Source: Ferrimonas balearica (GTDB taxonomy: Bacteria; Pseudomonadota; Gammaproteobacteria; Enterobacterales; Shewanellaceae). From it: a stretch of DNA of 64,000 nt. The position numbers and the translations under genes are program-made. The notes beneath the pieces were generated by a model that worked only from the letters and a program-made list of their open reading frames with translations, had not been told where the DNA came from and did no database searches. Numbering within the stretch: position 1 is the stretch's first letter; the number at the start of each line of letters is the position of its first letter. This document shows positions 19,502 through 29,326 of the stretch, in pieces. The stretch spans positions 62,001 through 126,000 of the forward strand of contig NZ_JAHVHV010000006.1 of the NCBI RefSeq assembly GCF_019802085.1, in the 5' to 3' direction.

Positions 19502-20761
19502 ATGAACCGTCTCCTCTACAGCCTGTTGCTGGTCGTTCTGCTTCCCGTCGTTCTGCTTTACCTGCTGTGGCGCAGCCGCAAAACCCCCGAGTACCGTCAA
19601 CGGCTGGGGGAACGGCTCGGCTGGTCGCGGCCGCCGGTGGAAGGGGCGATCCTGGTGCACTGCGCCTCCATGGGCGAGACCCTGGCGGCGGTACCCCTGA
19701 TCCGGGCCCTGCAAAGCCGTTATCCGGACACCCCGGTGCTGGTCACCTCCTTCACCCCCAGCGGCTCCGAACAGGTGCGCAAAAGCTTCGGCGACAGCGT
19801 CCACCACGGCTACCTGCCCCTGGACCTGTCCGGGGTGATGCGCCGCTACCTCAAGCGGCTCAAACCCCAGATGGTGGTGCTGATGGAGACGGAGCTGTGG
19901 CCCAACCTCATCCACCATTGCCACACCCAGAAGGTCCCGGTGATGCTGGCCAACGCCCGCATGTCCGAACGCAGCGCCCGCGGCTACGGCCGGTTTCCCC
20001 GCTTGACCCGGCCGATGCTGGGCAAGCTGGATGCGGTGGCTGCGCAAAGCGGCGACGACGGCAACCGCCTGGTGCAGCTGGGGCTGGATCCGGCGCGGCT
20101 GACCATCTGCGGCAGTCTTAAGTTTGACCTGCCCATCGATCCCCGACGCCTCAAGGATCTGAGCCAGGCACGCCACCAGTGGCTGGGGGATCGCATCGCC
20201 TGGTGCGCCGGCTCCACTCACCCAGGGGAGTTCGAGCAGGCCCTGTCGGCCCACCACCGGCTGCTCAACCTGCACCCGGATCTCCTGCTGGTGCTGGTGC
20301 CCCGGCATCCGGAGCAGTTCGACTCCGCCCATCGGCTGAGTGAAGCGGCGGGGTTTGTCACCGCCCGGCGCAGCGAAGGGGGGGTGCTGCCCGAGCGAGT
20401 GCAGGTGGTGATTGGCGACACCATGGGGGAGCTGCTCTCCCTCTACGGCATGACCGACGCCGCCTTTGTCGGCGGCAGCCTGATTGAGCGGGGCGGCCAC
20501 AACCCCCTGGAGCCGGCGGCCCTGGCCAAGCCGGTGTTGATGGGGCCCCACTTCTTCAATTTCCAGGAGATCAGCCGCACCCTGCTCCAGGCCGGCGGCA
20601 TGGTATTGGTGCACGACACCGACGAGTTGGCCGAACAGCTGGAGCACCTGCTGTCGCTGCGCAACCAGGCGGAACAGATGGGGCACCAGGGCCAGCGGGT
20701 GGTGGACACCAACCGCGGTGCCACCGACCGTCAGCTGGCGCTGGCCGCCTCGCTGCTGTAA
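19502..20761 (+). CDS. waaA: Kdo transferase WaaA
   Basis: A 419-residue GT30 enzyme anchored by an N-terminal helix (LLYSLLLVVLLPVVLLYLLW) at the inner face of the cytoplasmic membrane. It transfers Kdo from CMP-Kdo to lipid IVA in lipid A assembly. Conserved HCASMGE holds the essential glutamate, and the C-terminal GT-B half has GGSLIERGGHNPLEPAAL. The ATG at 19502 gives the standard N-terminus. It converges with kdkA, overlapping by 31 nt. The KdkA kinase next door suggests a mono-Kdo enzyme as in Haemophilus and Vibrio. Confidence 0.95.
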   Translation: MNRLLYSLLLVVLLPVVLLYLLWRSRKTPEYRQRLGERLGWSRPPVEGAILVHCASMGETLAAVPLIRALQSRYPDTPVLVTSFTPSGSEQVRKSFGDSVHHGYLPLDLSGVMRRYLKRLKPQMVVLMETELWPNLIHHCHTQKVPVMLANARMSERSARGYGRFPRLTRPMLGKLDAVAAQSGDDGNRLVQLGLDPARLTICGSLKFDLPIDPRRLKDLSQARHQWLGDRIAWCAGSTHPGEFEQALSAHHRLLNLHPDLLLVLVPRHPEQFDSAHRLSEAAGFVTARRSEGGVLPERVQVVIGDTMGELLSLYGMTDAAFVGGSLIERGGHNPLEPAALAKPVLMGPHFFNFQEISRTLLQAGGMVLVHDTDELAEQLEHLLSLRNQAEQMGHQGQRVVDTNRGATDRQLALAASLL

Positions 20762-21462
20762 CCCGCCATCAGGGCGTCCCAGTCGGCGCCCTCATCAAAG
20801 CGCATCCCCGCCACCCGGCCCCGCTCCTTGAGCAGGGAGCGGTGCAGTCGGCTCAAGTTGGCCTGTTGCCAGTCCTTCGCGGGCTCCCGCAGCTCCCCCC
20901 GGTCAAAATCAATGAGGAAAAACTGGCCGCGGCTCAGCAGGATATTTCGGGCGTTGAGATCCGCGTGGTACACCCCGGCCCGGTGAAAACGGGCCAGCAC
21001 CTGGCCCAGCGTCCGCCAGCGCGCTTCGGCCATGGGCCCCTCCGACAACACCGACACCAGATCGCGGCTGTTGGGCAGTCGGGCGGTGATGAGATCCGCC
21101 GAGTAGTGCAGCCCTTTTCGGGTCAGGCGGGCGGCGATGGGGCGGGCGATGGGCAGCCCCAGGCGCCACAGTTCGATCATCAGCGCCAGCTCCCGGTAGG
21201 GGCGGGTTCGGGCCTCCCCCAGATAGAGGTAGCCGTCCTTGAACACCCGCCCGGGCAAACCACCGCGCCAGTAGTGGCGCAGCACATACCCCTCACCCTC
21301 ATTGTTGAAGAACCAGGCCGGGTTGCGCCCGGAGCTGTCGGAGTGGCCACTGACCCAGCCCTGCTGCGTCAGCCACTGGGGATCGAACCAGTGAACGTCC
21401 AGGGCGTCGGGGGCCTCGGGGGCCAAAAACAGGCGATGGGGTGAGCAGCTTTGGGTCTTCAT
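20731..21462 (-). CDS. kdkA: 3-deoxy-D-manno-octulosonic acid kinase
   Basis: A 243-residue member of the KdkA/RfaP-like kinase fold. It uses ATP to phosphorylate O-4 of the single Kdo on lipid A, supplying the negative charge that a second Kdo would give. Kinase motifs include [16 protein letters not shown], the catalytic-loop [12 protein letters not shown] and the magnesium-binding [10 protein letters not shown]. Its convergence with waaA, with overlapping 3' ends, is common in Shewanella-like genomes and supports both calls. Confidence 0.93.
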   Translation of the reverse strand: MKTQSCSPHRLFLAPEAPDALDVHWFDPQWLTQQGWVSGHSDSSGRNPAWFFNNEGEGYVLRHYWRGGLPGRVFKDGYLYLGEARTRPYRELALMIELWRLGLPIARPIAARLTRKGLHYSADLITARLPNSRDLVSVLSEGPMAEARWRTLGQVLARFHRAGVYHADLNARNILLSRGQFFLIDFDRGELREPAKDWQQANLSRLHRSLLKERGRVAGMRFDEGADWDALMAGYSSEAASAS

Positions 21463-21649
21463 GGGCTTTTCCTTGGTTGAACCCGTTATTTTATTTACAC
21501 TTTGCGCACCTCAGCAAACCCTTCAGACCGCATGGGGCCCCACCGAACCCCCGTCAATTGCCGGGCTTGGTCACAGTAAGAACGATTTCCCTGCATATAC
21601 TGTCTACAGGTTTGCCTATTCAACTCTCAGATTCCTAAGGGGTAAGACG

Positions 21650-22996
21650 ATGAAAGTCACCGTATTTGGTGTGGGTTACGTCGGCCTGGTGCAGGCGGCG
21701 GTCCTGGCCGAGGTGGGTCACGACGTCTGTTGTGTCGACGTGGACCAGGCCAAGATTGATCGACTCAATCAGGGCATCATCCCCATCTACGAGCCCGGCC
21801 TGGAGCCCATGGTCAAGCAGAATCACGACTCCGGACGCCTGACCTTCACCACCGACGCGGCCCTGGGGGCCCAGCACGGCCAGGTGCAGTTTATCGCCGT
21901 GGGCACGCCGCCGGACGAGGACGGCAGTGCCGATCTGCAATACGTGCTGGCGGTGGCGGAAACCATCGCCACCCACATGACCAGCCCCAAGGTGATCGTG
22001 GACAAATCCACGGTGCCCGTGGGCACCGCCGACAAGGTGAAGGCCAAGGTCGCCCAGGTGCTGGCCGCCCGGGGTGAGTCCATCGCGTTCCAGGTGGTCT
22101 CCAACCCGGAGTTTCTCAAAGAGGGCGCCGCAGTGAACGACTGCATGCGCCCTGATCGCATCGTCATCGGCAGCGACGACGATGCCGCCATCGAGGTGAT
22201 GCGCGAGCTGTACGAGCCCTTCAACCGCCAGCAGGATCGCACCGTGGTGATGGACGTGCGCAGCGCCGAGCTGACCAAGTACGCCGCCAACTGCATGCTG
22301 GCCACCAAGATCTCCTTTATGAACGAGATGGCCAACCTGGCGGAGAAGCTGGGGGCCGACATCGAGGCGGTCCGTCGCGGCATCGGCTCCGATCCCCGCA
22401 TCGGTTACCACTTCATCTACCCCGGCTGCGGCTACGGCGGCTCCTGCTTCCCCAAGGACGTTCAGGCGCTGATCCGCACCGCCGAAGGGATCGGCCATGA
22501 CGCCCAGATCCTCAAGGCGGTGGAGCAGGTCAACGACGACCAGAAGACGGTGCTGATGCGCAACATCCGCCGCCACTTCGGCGACGATCTGCGCGGCAAG
22601 ACCATCGCCCTGTGGGGCCTGGCGTTCAAGCCCAACACCGATGACATGCGCGAAGCCCCCAGCCGGGTGCTACTGCAGGCGCTGTGGGAAGCCGGCGCCA
22701 AGGTGCAGGCCTTCGATCCGGAAGCAATGGAGGAGACCCAGCGGATCTTCGGCCAGCGCGGTGATCTGGCGCTGATGGGCACCAAGGAAGCCGCCCTGGG
22801 CGGCGCCGACGCCCTGGTGATCTGCACCGAGTGGCAGGCGTTCCGGGCCCCGGATTTCGATTTCATCCAGCAGGAGCTCTCCACCCCGGTGATCTTCGAT
22901 GGCCGCAACCTCTATGATCCGGACCGGCTGGCACAGCGGGGCTTCCACTACTACGGCATCGGCCGAGGTCTGAGCATCAACGCGGAGAAACAATGA
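21650..22996 (+). CDS. ugd: UDP-glucose 6-dehydrogenase
   Basis: A 448-residue cytoplasmic enzyme that oxidises UDP-glucose to UDP-glucuronate with two NAD+. The Rossmann start [20 protein letters not shown], the [10 protein letters not shown] segment, NPEFLKEG and the catalytic cysteine in [13 protein letters not shown] are all present. AAGGGG (21637-21642) precedes the chosen ATG. The stop overlaps the epimerase start by 4 nt, so UDP-GlcA and its epimer are made together for the surface polysaccharide genes downstream. Confidence 0.96.
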   Translation: MKVTVFGVGYVGLVQAAVLAEVGHDVCCVDVDQAKIDRLNQGIIPIYEPGLEPMVKQNHDSGRLTFTTDAALGAQHGQVQFIAVGTPPDEDGSADLQYVLAVAETIATHMTSPKVIVDKSTVPVGTADKVKAKVAQVLAARGESIAFQVVSNPEFLKEGAAVNDCMRPDRIVIGSDDDAAIEVMRELYEPFNRQQDRTVVMDVRSAELTKYAANCMLATKISFMNEMANLAEKLGADIEAVRRGIGSDPRIGYHFIYPGCGYGGSCFPKDVQALIRTAEGIGHDAQILKAVEQVNDDQKTVLMRNIRRHFGDDLRGKTIALWGLAFKPNTDDMREAPSRVLLQALWEAGAKVQAFDPEAMEETQRIFGQRGDLALMGTKEAALGGADALVICTEWQAFRAPDFDFIQQELSTPVIFDGRNLYDPDRLAQRGFHYYGIGRGLSINAEKQ

Positions 22997-23997
22997 AAGT
23001 TTTGGTTACCGGCGCCGCCGGCTTTATCGGGTTTTACGTCGCCCAGCGTCTGCTGGAGCAGGGCCACCAGGTGGTGGGACTGGACAACCTCAACGACTAC
23101 TATGAAGTGAGCCTCAAGGAGGCGCGGCTGGCCCAGCTGACGCCCCAGGCTCAGTTCGAATTTGTCCGCCTGGACCTGGCGGATCGCGACGGGATGGCGG
23201 CGCTGTTTGAGCGCCACCGGTTTGACCGGGTGGTGCACCTGGCGGCCCAGGCCGGGGTGCGCTACTCCCTGGACAACCCCATGGCCTACGTGGACAGCAA
23301 CCTGGCCGGGATGATGACCATCCTGGAGGGCTGCCGTCACAGCCAGGTGCCGCATCTGATCTACGCCAGCTCCTCCTCGGTCTACGGCATGAACAAGAAG
23401 GTGCCCTTCAGCGAAGCGGACGCGGTGGACCATCCGGTAAGCCTCTACGCCGCCACCAAAAAGTCCAACGAGCTGATGGCTCACACCTACAGTCACCTGT
23501 ACGGGATCCCCACCACCGGCCTGCGCTTTTTTACCGTGTACGGCCCCTGGGGCCGCCCGGACATGGCGGCGTTCAAGTTCACCAAGAAGATCCTCGCCGG
23601 TGAACCCATCGATGTGTACAACCACGGCAAACTCAGCCGAGATTTCACCTACATCGATGACATCGTCGAAGGGGTGCTGCGGGTGATGGAGCAGGTGCCC
23701 ACCGCGGACGCCGATCGCGAAACCGACCGACCGGATCGCTCCTCCGCCCCCTACGCGCTGTACAACATCGGCAACCACCAGCCGGTGGAGCTGCTGACCT
23801 TTATCCAGACCCTGGAGAGCGCCCTGGGGGTCAAGGCCCAGCTCAACCTGATGCCGATGCAACCCGGCGACGTCTACACCACCTACGCCGAAACCGACAG
23901 CCTGCGTCAGGCGGTGGGCTTCAGCCCGGACACCTCTCTGGCCGAGGGGCTGAAACGCTTCGCCGACTGGTACCGCGGTTTTTACGGCCACTCCTGA
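22993..23997 (+). CDS. UDP-glucuronate 4-epimerase
   Basis: A 334-residue extended short-chain dehydrogenase/reductase of the LspL/WbnF/Cap1J kind, interconverting UDP-GlcA and UDP-GalA. Features are the NAD motif [32 protein letters not shown], the catalytic YAATKKSNE (Y-x3-K) and [15 protein letters not shown], typical of the UDP-uronate group rather than GalE. It is translationally coupled to ugd and ends at a strong terminator. GalA is a frequent LPS-core sugar in marine gammaproteobacteria lacking core phosphates. Confidence 0.9.
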   Translation: MKVLVTGAAGFIGFYVAQRLLEQGHQVVGLDNLNDYYEVSLKEARLAQLTPQAQFEFVRLDLADRDGMAALFERHRFDRVVHLAAQAGVRYSLDNPMAYVDSNLAGMMTILEGCRHSQVPHLIYASSSSVYGMNKKVPFSEADAVDHPVSLYAATKKSNELMAHTYSHLYGIPTTGLRFFTVYGPWGRPDMAAFKFTKKILAGEPIDVYNHGKLSRDFTYIDDIVEGVLRVMEQVPTADADRETDRPDRSSAPYALYNIGNHQPVELLTFIQTLESALGVKAQLNLMPMQPGDVYTTYAETDSLRQAVGFSPDTSLAEGLKRFADWYRGFYGHS

Positions 23998-24009
23998 CAA
24001 CCCAGCATC

Positions 24010-24041
24010 AAAAAGGGGCGCTTTATGCGCCCCTTTTTTTT
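24010..24041. terminator. Bidirectional terminator
   Basis: AAAAGGGGCGC and GCGCCCCTTTT (24011-24037) form a perfect stem flanked by A and T runs. It serves the epimerase gene on the plus strand and the glycosyltransferase-like gene ending at 24070 on the minus strand. Confidence 0.9.
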
Positions 24042-24069
24042 GTGTTCACTCTTGGACCGGCCTTTGTCC

Positions 24070-24912
24070 CTAGCCCAGAAAAAACAGCGCGCGAAGGTAG
24101 CGGGCCAACAGCCGGCGGTCACCGTTATTTTCACGATAGGAGGCGTGCAAAAAGCGGTAAACCCGGGCCCAGCGCAGGCGATAGAAGTTTTTCCGCAAGC
24201 GGTGCTTGTCCTTCGCCACCATCGCCTTGGGGCAGTGGGAAACCGGATGGTGCAGCCGACCCGGGGCGACGTTGCGCACCAGTTTTCGGGTGAGGTTGAA
24301 ATGCCCCTCGGTGGTGACACCCAGTGCCCCACAGTGAAACCCGTTGTTCTGCAATCGGCTGCAGACAAAAACTTCGTCATTGGGGTAGTACCGGGTGCCG
24401 GTGAATCGCTGCGCCAACTGGGCACGCTCCGACGCCAGGTAGGCCACCGCCTTGCGGGAAAGCCGGACCACCGGAAAGAGCCCCCCGTAGGCCGGTTCGT
24501 CGTAGTAATGGCGGTAGTGTTTGTTCCAGGTTTTCCCCGAGGCTCCGGGGGCAAAGCCGTGGATCAACAGATCCTCTGAGCGCGCCGCCGATTCCAATCG
24601 CAGTTTGCCAAGGGCCTCGTCATCGAGGTAGACGTCGTTCTCGATGAGCCAGTAGTAATCCGCGTCATCGACCCGATCCAACACGGCATAGAAGCAATGA
24701 TCCCCACAGCGCCAACCGAGCCGGTCGATGGCCACGCTCAGCCCGGCCGAGGCGACAAACCTGGGCAAGGAGATGAGCTGCTCCCCCGTTTCACCGGCGG
24801 TGTCAGACACCAGGTAGACGTTGCCGGCCCCGAAGCCTTGCTCAAGGAGCCGCTGCATCTGCCGTTCCGTCTCGCCCACGCTCAGGCAGCGGATGATAGC
24901 GCACTCTTTCAA
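24070..24912 (-). CDS. Putative glycosyltransferase, family not recognised
   Basis: A 280-residue soluble protein. It has a Rossmann-like opening (MKECAIIRCLSVGETERQM), a predicted nucleotide-sugar metal site WLIENDVYLDD, and a basic C-terminus rich in Arg and Lys that could bind membrane lipid. END stands where GT-A enzymes have DxD. I could not match it to a named family. It follows the next gene on the same strand after 28 bp and belongs to the surface-polysaccharide island, so a sugar transferase is the likeliest role. Confidence 0.6.
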   Translation of the reverse strand: MKECAIIRCLSVGETERQMQRLLEQGFGAGNVYLVSDTAGETGEQLISLPRFVASAGLSVAIDRLGWRCGDHCFYAVLDRVDDADYYWLIENDVYLDDEALGKLRLESAARSEDLLIHGFAPGASGKTWNKHYRHYYDEPAYGGLFPVVRLSRKAVAYLASERAQLAQRFTGTRYYPNDEVFVCSRLQNNGFHCGALGVTTEGHFNLTRKLVRNVAPGRLHHPVSHCPKAMVAKDKHRLRKNFYRLRWARVYRFLHASYRENNGDRRLLARYLRALFFLG

Positions 24913-24940
24913 GGGGATACCCGCCCGGGAGGCCTGAGTT

Positions 24941-25852
24941 TCAACGGCCGATCAGGGCCGATTTAACTCGACGGATGGTCTTGCGCAGCACGGAGATCTG
25001 ACTGCCCTGCTGGTAGCGCCCCTTCTCCGCGTGACGGATAAAGAGCACCTTGGGCACCTCGATGGGTACACCAGCGGTGCCCAGCAACCAGCGAAAGGCG
25101 CGATCCTCGTAGCACTTGGCCCAGCGCGGCATCGGCTTTTGGTACATGGCCAGGGTGTCGCAATAGCCGCAGGCCCGGGCGACGTCCCCGTGGGCAATTT
25201 GAATGGGGCCGGTGGCTCGGCTGAATTTGCGCACCGAGAAGCGGGTCAGATCCAGCTCCATCACCATCGGCTGCTGCTTGGCCTTGACGATGAGCGGGTC
25301 ATCCTTGGGCAGCAGGTCGGTGGCCAGCATCTGCTGGGGGTAGACCAGGTACTCCTGACGCCCCTTGAGCTTGGCCGCCAGGGTGTCCAGCGCCCCTTCG
25401 TGGAACACCACGTCGCAGTCGGTGAACCAGACCCAGTCCGCTTGAGACGCCTTGGCGGCCCGGTTGCGGCCGATGGCGCGGCGAAACAGCTGCTCCTTGG
25501 GCAACGGCTGGAAGTTCCAGGTAACGTTGGGCACGCTCTGACCGCGGAAGAAGTCCAGCACCCGCACGGTGTCCGCGTCCTCCTCGGCGTAGAACACCGT
25601 GTGCACCACCTTAAGCGCGGTAGGCGGGTAGTTGACCAGGGAGCTCAGTTGGTAGAGCTGAAATTCGGAGTAGTTCCAGCAGTGGCTGACGATCTCCAGC
25701 GTCAGGTCATCGCCGGCGGGGGTCAGCGAGGCCTTTTCCGGCAACGTCGGATTGAACCAGCGCCCCGGCAACAGCTTCAGGGCGGTCAGCCGAAACAACG
25801 ACTCCTTGATGCCATCCCAGCGTGTGAACTCGTTAACCTGTGTCTCGGACAT
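24941..25852 (-). CDS. GT2-like glycosyltransferase
   Basis: A 303-residue GT-A type protein. The nucleotide-sugar site is seen in WVWFTDCDVVFHEGAL (D-C-D), after the loop RRAIGRNRAAKASQAD. The acceptor half contains CGYCDTLAMYQ and WAKCYEDRAFRWLLG, where ED may act as the catalytic acid pair. There is no signal peptide or membrane helix, so it should act on a lipid-linked acceptor at the cytoplasmic face. It is transcribed divergently from the GT2 gene at 26014. Confidence 0.7.
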   Translation of the reverse strand: MSETQVNEFTRWDGIKESLFRLTALKLLPGRWFNPTLPEKASLTPAGDDLTLEIVSHCWNYSEFQLYQLSSLVNYPPTALKVVHTVFYAEEDADTVRVLDFFRGQSVPNVTWNFQPLPKEQLFRRAIGRNRAAKASQADWVWFTDCDVVFHEGALDTLAAKLKGRQEYLVYPQQMLATDLLPKDDPLIVKAKQQPMVMELDLTRFSVRKFSRATGPIQIAHGDVARACGYCDTLAMYQKPMPRWAKCYEDRAFRWLLGTAGVPIEVPKVLFIRHAEKGRYQQGSQISVLRKTIRRVKSALIGR

Positions 25853-26013
25853 GGGGCCTCACCTGACTCTCGTTGCGCCTTGGTGCCAAACCTGGCAAAA
25901 CGGCCATTATACCCATCCCTGGGCAGGGCAACAGCCACCGCCATCCCAAGCGGTGAGCAGAGCGGCCATTTGCCGTACAATGGGGCCACCTTCCGATTCC
26001 GGTAACCCAAGGC

Positions 26014-26919
26014 ATGACCCTGCGCTTCTTCGTCTTCTCTTTCAACCGCGGCGAGTACCTGGCCAACTGCATCGACTCCCTCCGCCGCTGCGCCCCGGGC
26101 CACCCCATTACCGTGATGGACGATCACAGTGACGATCCCCAGACCCGACAGGTGCTGGAGGTCCTGGGAGCGGATTGCACCCTGTGGTCGCCGCCGGCCG
26201 GGGCCGCACAAAGCAAGCACGGCGGTTTGTACGCCAATATGCAGGCGGCCCTCGAGATGAGCCAGCCGGGTGAGTTGCTGTGCTTTTTGCAGGACGATAC
26301 TCAGCTGGTGCGGCCCCTGACGGTAGCGGATCACGCCACCCTGTCGGGCTACTTCGACCGCTACCCGGACGCCGGCTTTGTCCAGCCGGCCTTCATTCGC
26401 GGTTGCAACCGGGCCGCCGACGACCCCAACACCCGGTACGACGCCGAGTCCGGCATGTACTTTGTCGATCGCAAGGGCCGCAGCGTCGGCACCTACTACG
26501 CCGACATCCTGGTGACCCGAGCCGACCGGCTTACGGGCGTGAACTGGCAGTTTGCCGGCAAAGAGCCCCTCAACGAAAAGCAGGCTCGGGCCCATTTCCG
26601 GCCCATGGCTTACCTGCGCAACCCCTTTGCCGCCTGGCTGCCCAATGTGCCGGCCTACCGGGGCAAGGTGAAAACCCTGGGCCTGAAACTGGCGGAGCAG
26701 CGCACCGGTGCCCGCTTCAACCCCCTGGCCATCATGGACGCGACGGAGCAGCAGGCGCTGAGCGAGCGCAGCGATGCGGTGGCGCCCTATGCCGAGGACT
26801 GGCTGACCCCCACCCAAGGACCGGTGGCGGAGCCCTGGATCTACTACCCGCTGCAGGGCCAGCGAGGGCTGAAGCTGCTCAACAACCTGGAGGTCAAAGC
26901 CCGCAAGTGGCTGGGCTAG
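26014..26919 (+). CDS. GT2-like glycosyltransferase, HGGLYxNMQ subfamily (copy 1)
   Basis: A 301-residue GT-A protein. FFVFSFNRGEYLANCI begins the nucleotide-binding half, followed by VMDDHSDDPQTRQVLEVL, KHGGLYANMQAAL and FLQDDTQLVRPL, where QDD takes the metal-binding role. It is a paralogue of the genes at 29327 and 32147. It is the only one of the three on the plus strand and ends at a bidirectional terminator. The conserved set suggests three transferases adding related sugars to one glycan; donor and acceptor are unknown. Confidence 0.75.
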   Translation: MTLRFFVFSFNRGEYLANCIDSLRRCAPGHPITVMDDHSDDPQTRQVLEVLGADCTLWSPPAGAAQSKHGGLYANMQAALEMSQPGELLCFLQDDTQLVRPLTVADHATLSGYFDRYPDAGFVQPAFIRGCNRAADDPNTRYDAESGMYFVDRKGRSVGTYYADILVTRADRLTGVNWQFAGKEPLNEKQARAHFRPMAYLRNPFAAWLPNVPAYRGKVKTLGLKLAEQRTGARFNPLAIMDATEQQALSERSDAVAPYAEDWLTPTQGPVAEPWIYYPLQGQRGLKLLNNLEVKARKWLG

Positions 26920-26935
26920 ACACGAAATCCTCCGC

Positions 26936-26966
26936 ACAAAAAAACGCGCCCCAAGGGCGCGTTTTT
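26936..26966. terminator. Bidirectional terminator
   Basis: ACGCGCCC (26944-26951) and GGGCGCGT (26955-26962) with a 3-nt loop, flanked by A and T runs, between the convergent GT2 and beta-barrel genes. Confidence 0.9.
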
Positions 26967-26982
26967 GCTTTGACTGGGCGGC

Positions 26983-27522
26983 TTAGAAGCGGTACTTCAC
27001 CACCATGCTGCCCCAACCAAAGTGCTCCTTCTCGTAGGGCACGTCCTGGGGGTAGCTGGTGCGGGTCAGCACGTAGTTGATCTCCGCCCCCAGCACCATC
27101 TTGGGGCTCAGCTGGTAGTAGAGGCCGCTGCCGAAGCCGTAGCCCCAGCCGGGGTTGTTGCGGTAGAAGCGGCTGGCGCCGCCGTAGAAGCTGAACCCCC
27201 ACTGCTCGGAGATCTGGTATCCCAGCTCACCGATGCGCCAGGTCAGCAGGTTCTTGGAGTCTCCCCAACTGAACATGTCCCGCGGGGTCAGCTCCAGGCC
27301 GGTGCCCAGGCTCCAGCGCTCGTTGATGGGGCGCATCACCCCGATCTGCAAGTTGGGGGTGACGTGGGTTTCCGAGAAGCTGTCGTTCTGCGAGTTGCCG
27401 TTGTTGGCCCGGTAGACCACCGAGGCGCCCCCACCGATGTAGAAGGCCGGTTCGGTCACGGCCCAGACCGGCAGGGCCAGCACTGCCATCATCCCTACCG
27501 CCAGACGCGTTACCACTGCCAT
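26983..27522 (-). CDS. Small outer-membrane beta-barrel protein
   Basis: A 179-residue protein with a signal peptide (LAVGMMAVLALPVWAV) and alternating amphipathic strands ending in VVKYRF, the terminal-phenylalanine outer-membrane insertion signal. The size suits an 8-strand barrel. Its start overlaps the wzi-like stop by 13 nt, so it is translationally coupled to that gene and probably works with it at the cell surface. I do not recognise a specific family. Confidence 0.75.
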   Translation of the reverse strand: MAVVTRLAVGMMAVLALPVWAVTEPAFYIGGGASVVYRANNGNSQNDSFSETHVTPNLQIGVMRPINERWSLGTGLELTPRDMFSWGDSKNLLTWRIGELGYQISEQWGFSFYGGASRFYRNNPGWGYGFGSGLYYQLSPKMVLGAEINYVLTRTSYPQDVPYEKEHFGWGSMVVKYRF

Positions 27523-29003
27523 ATCAGCTCACCCCGGAAATACCCTTCAGAAAAGACGTTGCGACCGCCGTACAGGCGGTAGCCCAGTTGCTGGCCAAAC
27601 AGCTGGCCGAAGTAACGCAGATCCAGCTCATGCCCCACAGAGTAGTCGTAGGCGTCGCTGGGTTTGTTGTCGGTCAGCCGGTAGGTCAACTCGTAGCGCT
27701 GACGTGTGTCCCGCTGCCAACCGAGCTTCAGGGCGTGGTTCTGCGCCCCCCGGGCCGAATCGTTGAACACCCGGTTGTTGGCCCCCCAATGACCCATCAC
27801 GATGCCATCGTTGGTGTAGCCGTTCTTGTAGATGTAATGGGTGTACCAGGCGTGCTGCCACTCGGTCATCTCGTACTGCAATGACCAGTCCGGTCCCCCC
27901 AGCCAATCCGGCAGGAAGGGGATGTGAACACCGAAGGAGGTGGCGATGTTGCTCAGCTGGTAGTTGCTGTGGCTGCCGGTGTCTTCGCCGGCAAACTCCA
28001 TCAGGATGGCAAAGGGCACCGGGCCGCCGAAGTTCATGCGGCTGCTGATGGAGGCCTGCTGGTTGCCGGACTCACAGGTGTTGGGCGGACCGTCGCACTC
28101 CACCTTGGAACTGTTGTCGTTGCCCGCCGGATCCCAGAAGGCGTCCCAGATGCTGCGCAGCGTCACCTCGCGAGAGCCGCCCCCAAACTGCATGGTGCGG
28201 TTCAGGGCGATGGTCCAGCCCTCCACCGGGGAGAAGCTGGTCTGAAAGCCCAGCAGGGCCGGACGGCCGGACTCCAGCTCATCGCCATAGACTATTTGAT
28301 CCGTCCACTCCAGGCGCGCCACATAGACCTCGTACTGCAGGTTCCACAGCCCTTCGAAGGGGATGGGGTTGCTGACCCCGATAGAGAAGGAGGGGCGGGC
28401 GTTGGTGGACATCAGCACCGCCGACTCGGCAAAGGGGGAGAGCCAGTGCTCTCGATACCCCACGTCCACCTGGAAGCTGTCCCAACCGAAGGAGGCGTAG
28501 GTGCCCACCGGGATCGCATCGCTGCCGGACTCGTCATCGTAACGGCCGCCGGCAGAGTCCAGTGCCAATCCCCCCACGGAGAGGATCATCCAGTCGGTGG
28601 GCCGGTACTGGGCCGTGGCGGTTACCCGGTAGTTGGAATCGATGCGCTCACCCCGGGCGTTGGGCATGATGTGGCCCTGGGAGGGGGTGTCGGCCGCCGC
28701 CACGCCCACCTCGGCGTAGGTGACCGACAGCTCCCGCTCGTAGCGGTACAGGCCCCGGTCAATCTCGTGGTAGAGCCCGGGGATCTCATCCTTAATCAAC
28801 TCCAGGTGCTGACGCACCTGCTTGACGTTGTAGGGCTTGCGCATGGTGGGCATATTGGTCACCACCACCAATTGGTCGATGCGACCATTGAGGTAACCGT
28901 CCTGCAAGGAGACGTACGCCGACGCCCCCCAGGCCGCCGGAGCCACGGCACTCGACAACAGCACCGCGCTAAGCAACTTTTTCACAAAAACATCCCTTTT
29001 CAC
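27510..29003 (-). CDS. Wzi-like capsule-assembly outer-membrane protein
   Basis: A 497-residue protein with a signal peptide (LLSAVLLSSAVAPAAWGA), an N-terminal helical segment and a long beta-rich region ending FRGELIWQW. Features such as WRLTDNKPSDAYDYSVGHELD-type strands and the internal GGRNVFSEGYF resemble Wzi (Caps_assemb_Wzi), the outer-membrane lectin that anchors group 1 capsule. The chosen ATG gives a standard signal peptide. It is the upstream gene of a pair with the small barrel protein. No wza, wzb or wzc genes are present here, so capsule export genes would be elsewhere. Confidence 0.8.
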   Translation of the reverse strand: MKRDVFVKKLLSAVLLSSAVAPAAWGASAYVSLQDGYLNGRIDQLVVVTNMPTMRKPYNVKQVRQHLELIKDEIPGLYHEIDRGLYRYERELSVTYAEVGVAAADTPSQGHIMPNARGERIDSNYRVTATAQYRPTDWMILSVGGLALDSAGGRYDDESGSDAIPVGTYASFGWDSFQVDVGYREHWLSPFAESAVLMSTNARPSFSIGVSNPIPFEGLWNLQYEVYVARLEWTDQIVYGDELESGRPALLGFQTSFSPVEGWTIALNRTMQFGGGSREVTLRSIWDAFWDPAGNDNSSKVECDGPPNTCESGNQQASISSRMNFGGPVPFAILMEFAGEDTGSHSNYQLSNIATSFGVHIPFLPDWLGGPDWSLQYEMTEWQHAWYTHYIYKNGYTNDGIVMGHWGANNRVFNDSARGAQNHALKLGWQRDTRQRYELTYRLTDNKPSDAYDYSVGHELDLRYFGQLFGQQLGYRLYGGRNVFSEGYFRGELIWQW

Positions 29004-29326
29004 CCGCAGTGGCGGGCAATCGATTCAGCGCGCCCTTACAAACTCAGACGCGGGTAGATGGTAGCCATTCTGGTTATCGCTCGTTCAGCGGCCCGAGGGT
29101 CGCATTTGCGAGTCAAAACGGGCGCGTTTCGACGTGCCCTTAAGCGCATTGCACGGTTCTTTCGCTTACCCAGCCGAGCATTGCGGTCCCAGGCGGTGGC
29201 AATGGTATCAATAACGCTTGGGTGATCACAAAAGCCCGCCCAAGTGGGCCGGCCCTGACCTCCGACCGCTTGGACGTTTCCAAGCGCGTCGAGGTGGAAC
29301 GATTCAGAGCCCCAAAAGGCCTGGCC
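29004..29326. other. Intergenic region, 323 bp
   Basis: This gap lies between the wzi-like gene start and the end of the GT2 gene at 29327. The right part holds a likely terminator (29230-29253). The rest should contain the wzi promoter, but no confident -35/-10 pair, ops element or coding sequence was seen. Confidence 0.6.
29230..29253 (-). terminator. Probable terminator after the GT2 gene
   Basis: Minus-strand stem GCCGGCCC / GGGCGGGC (29234-29253, one mismatch, 4-nt loop) followed by TTTT, about 75 nt beyond the stop at 29327. Confidence 0.6.

Noticed and set aside
29041-29075. GGTAGATGGTAGCC resembling a JUMPstart/ops element
   Set aside because: It reads on the plus strand, where no polysaccharide gene follows, and lacks the GGCGGTAGCGT core.
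29222-29229. GTGATCAC palindrome as a possible CRP site
   Set aside because: Only 8 bp, not the spaced TGTGA...TCACA pattern, and overlaps the terminator flank.
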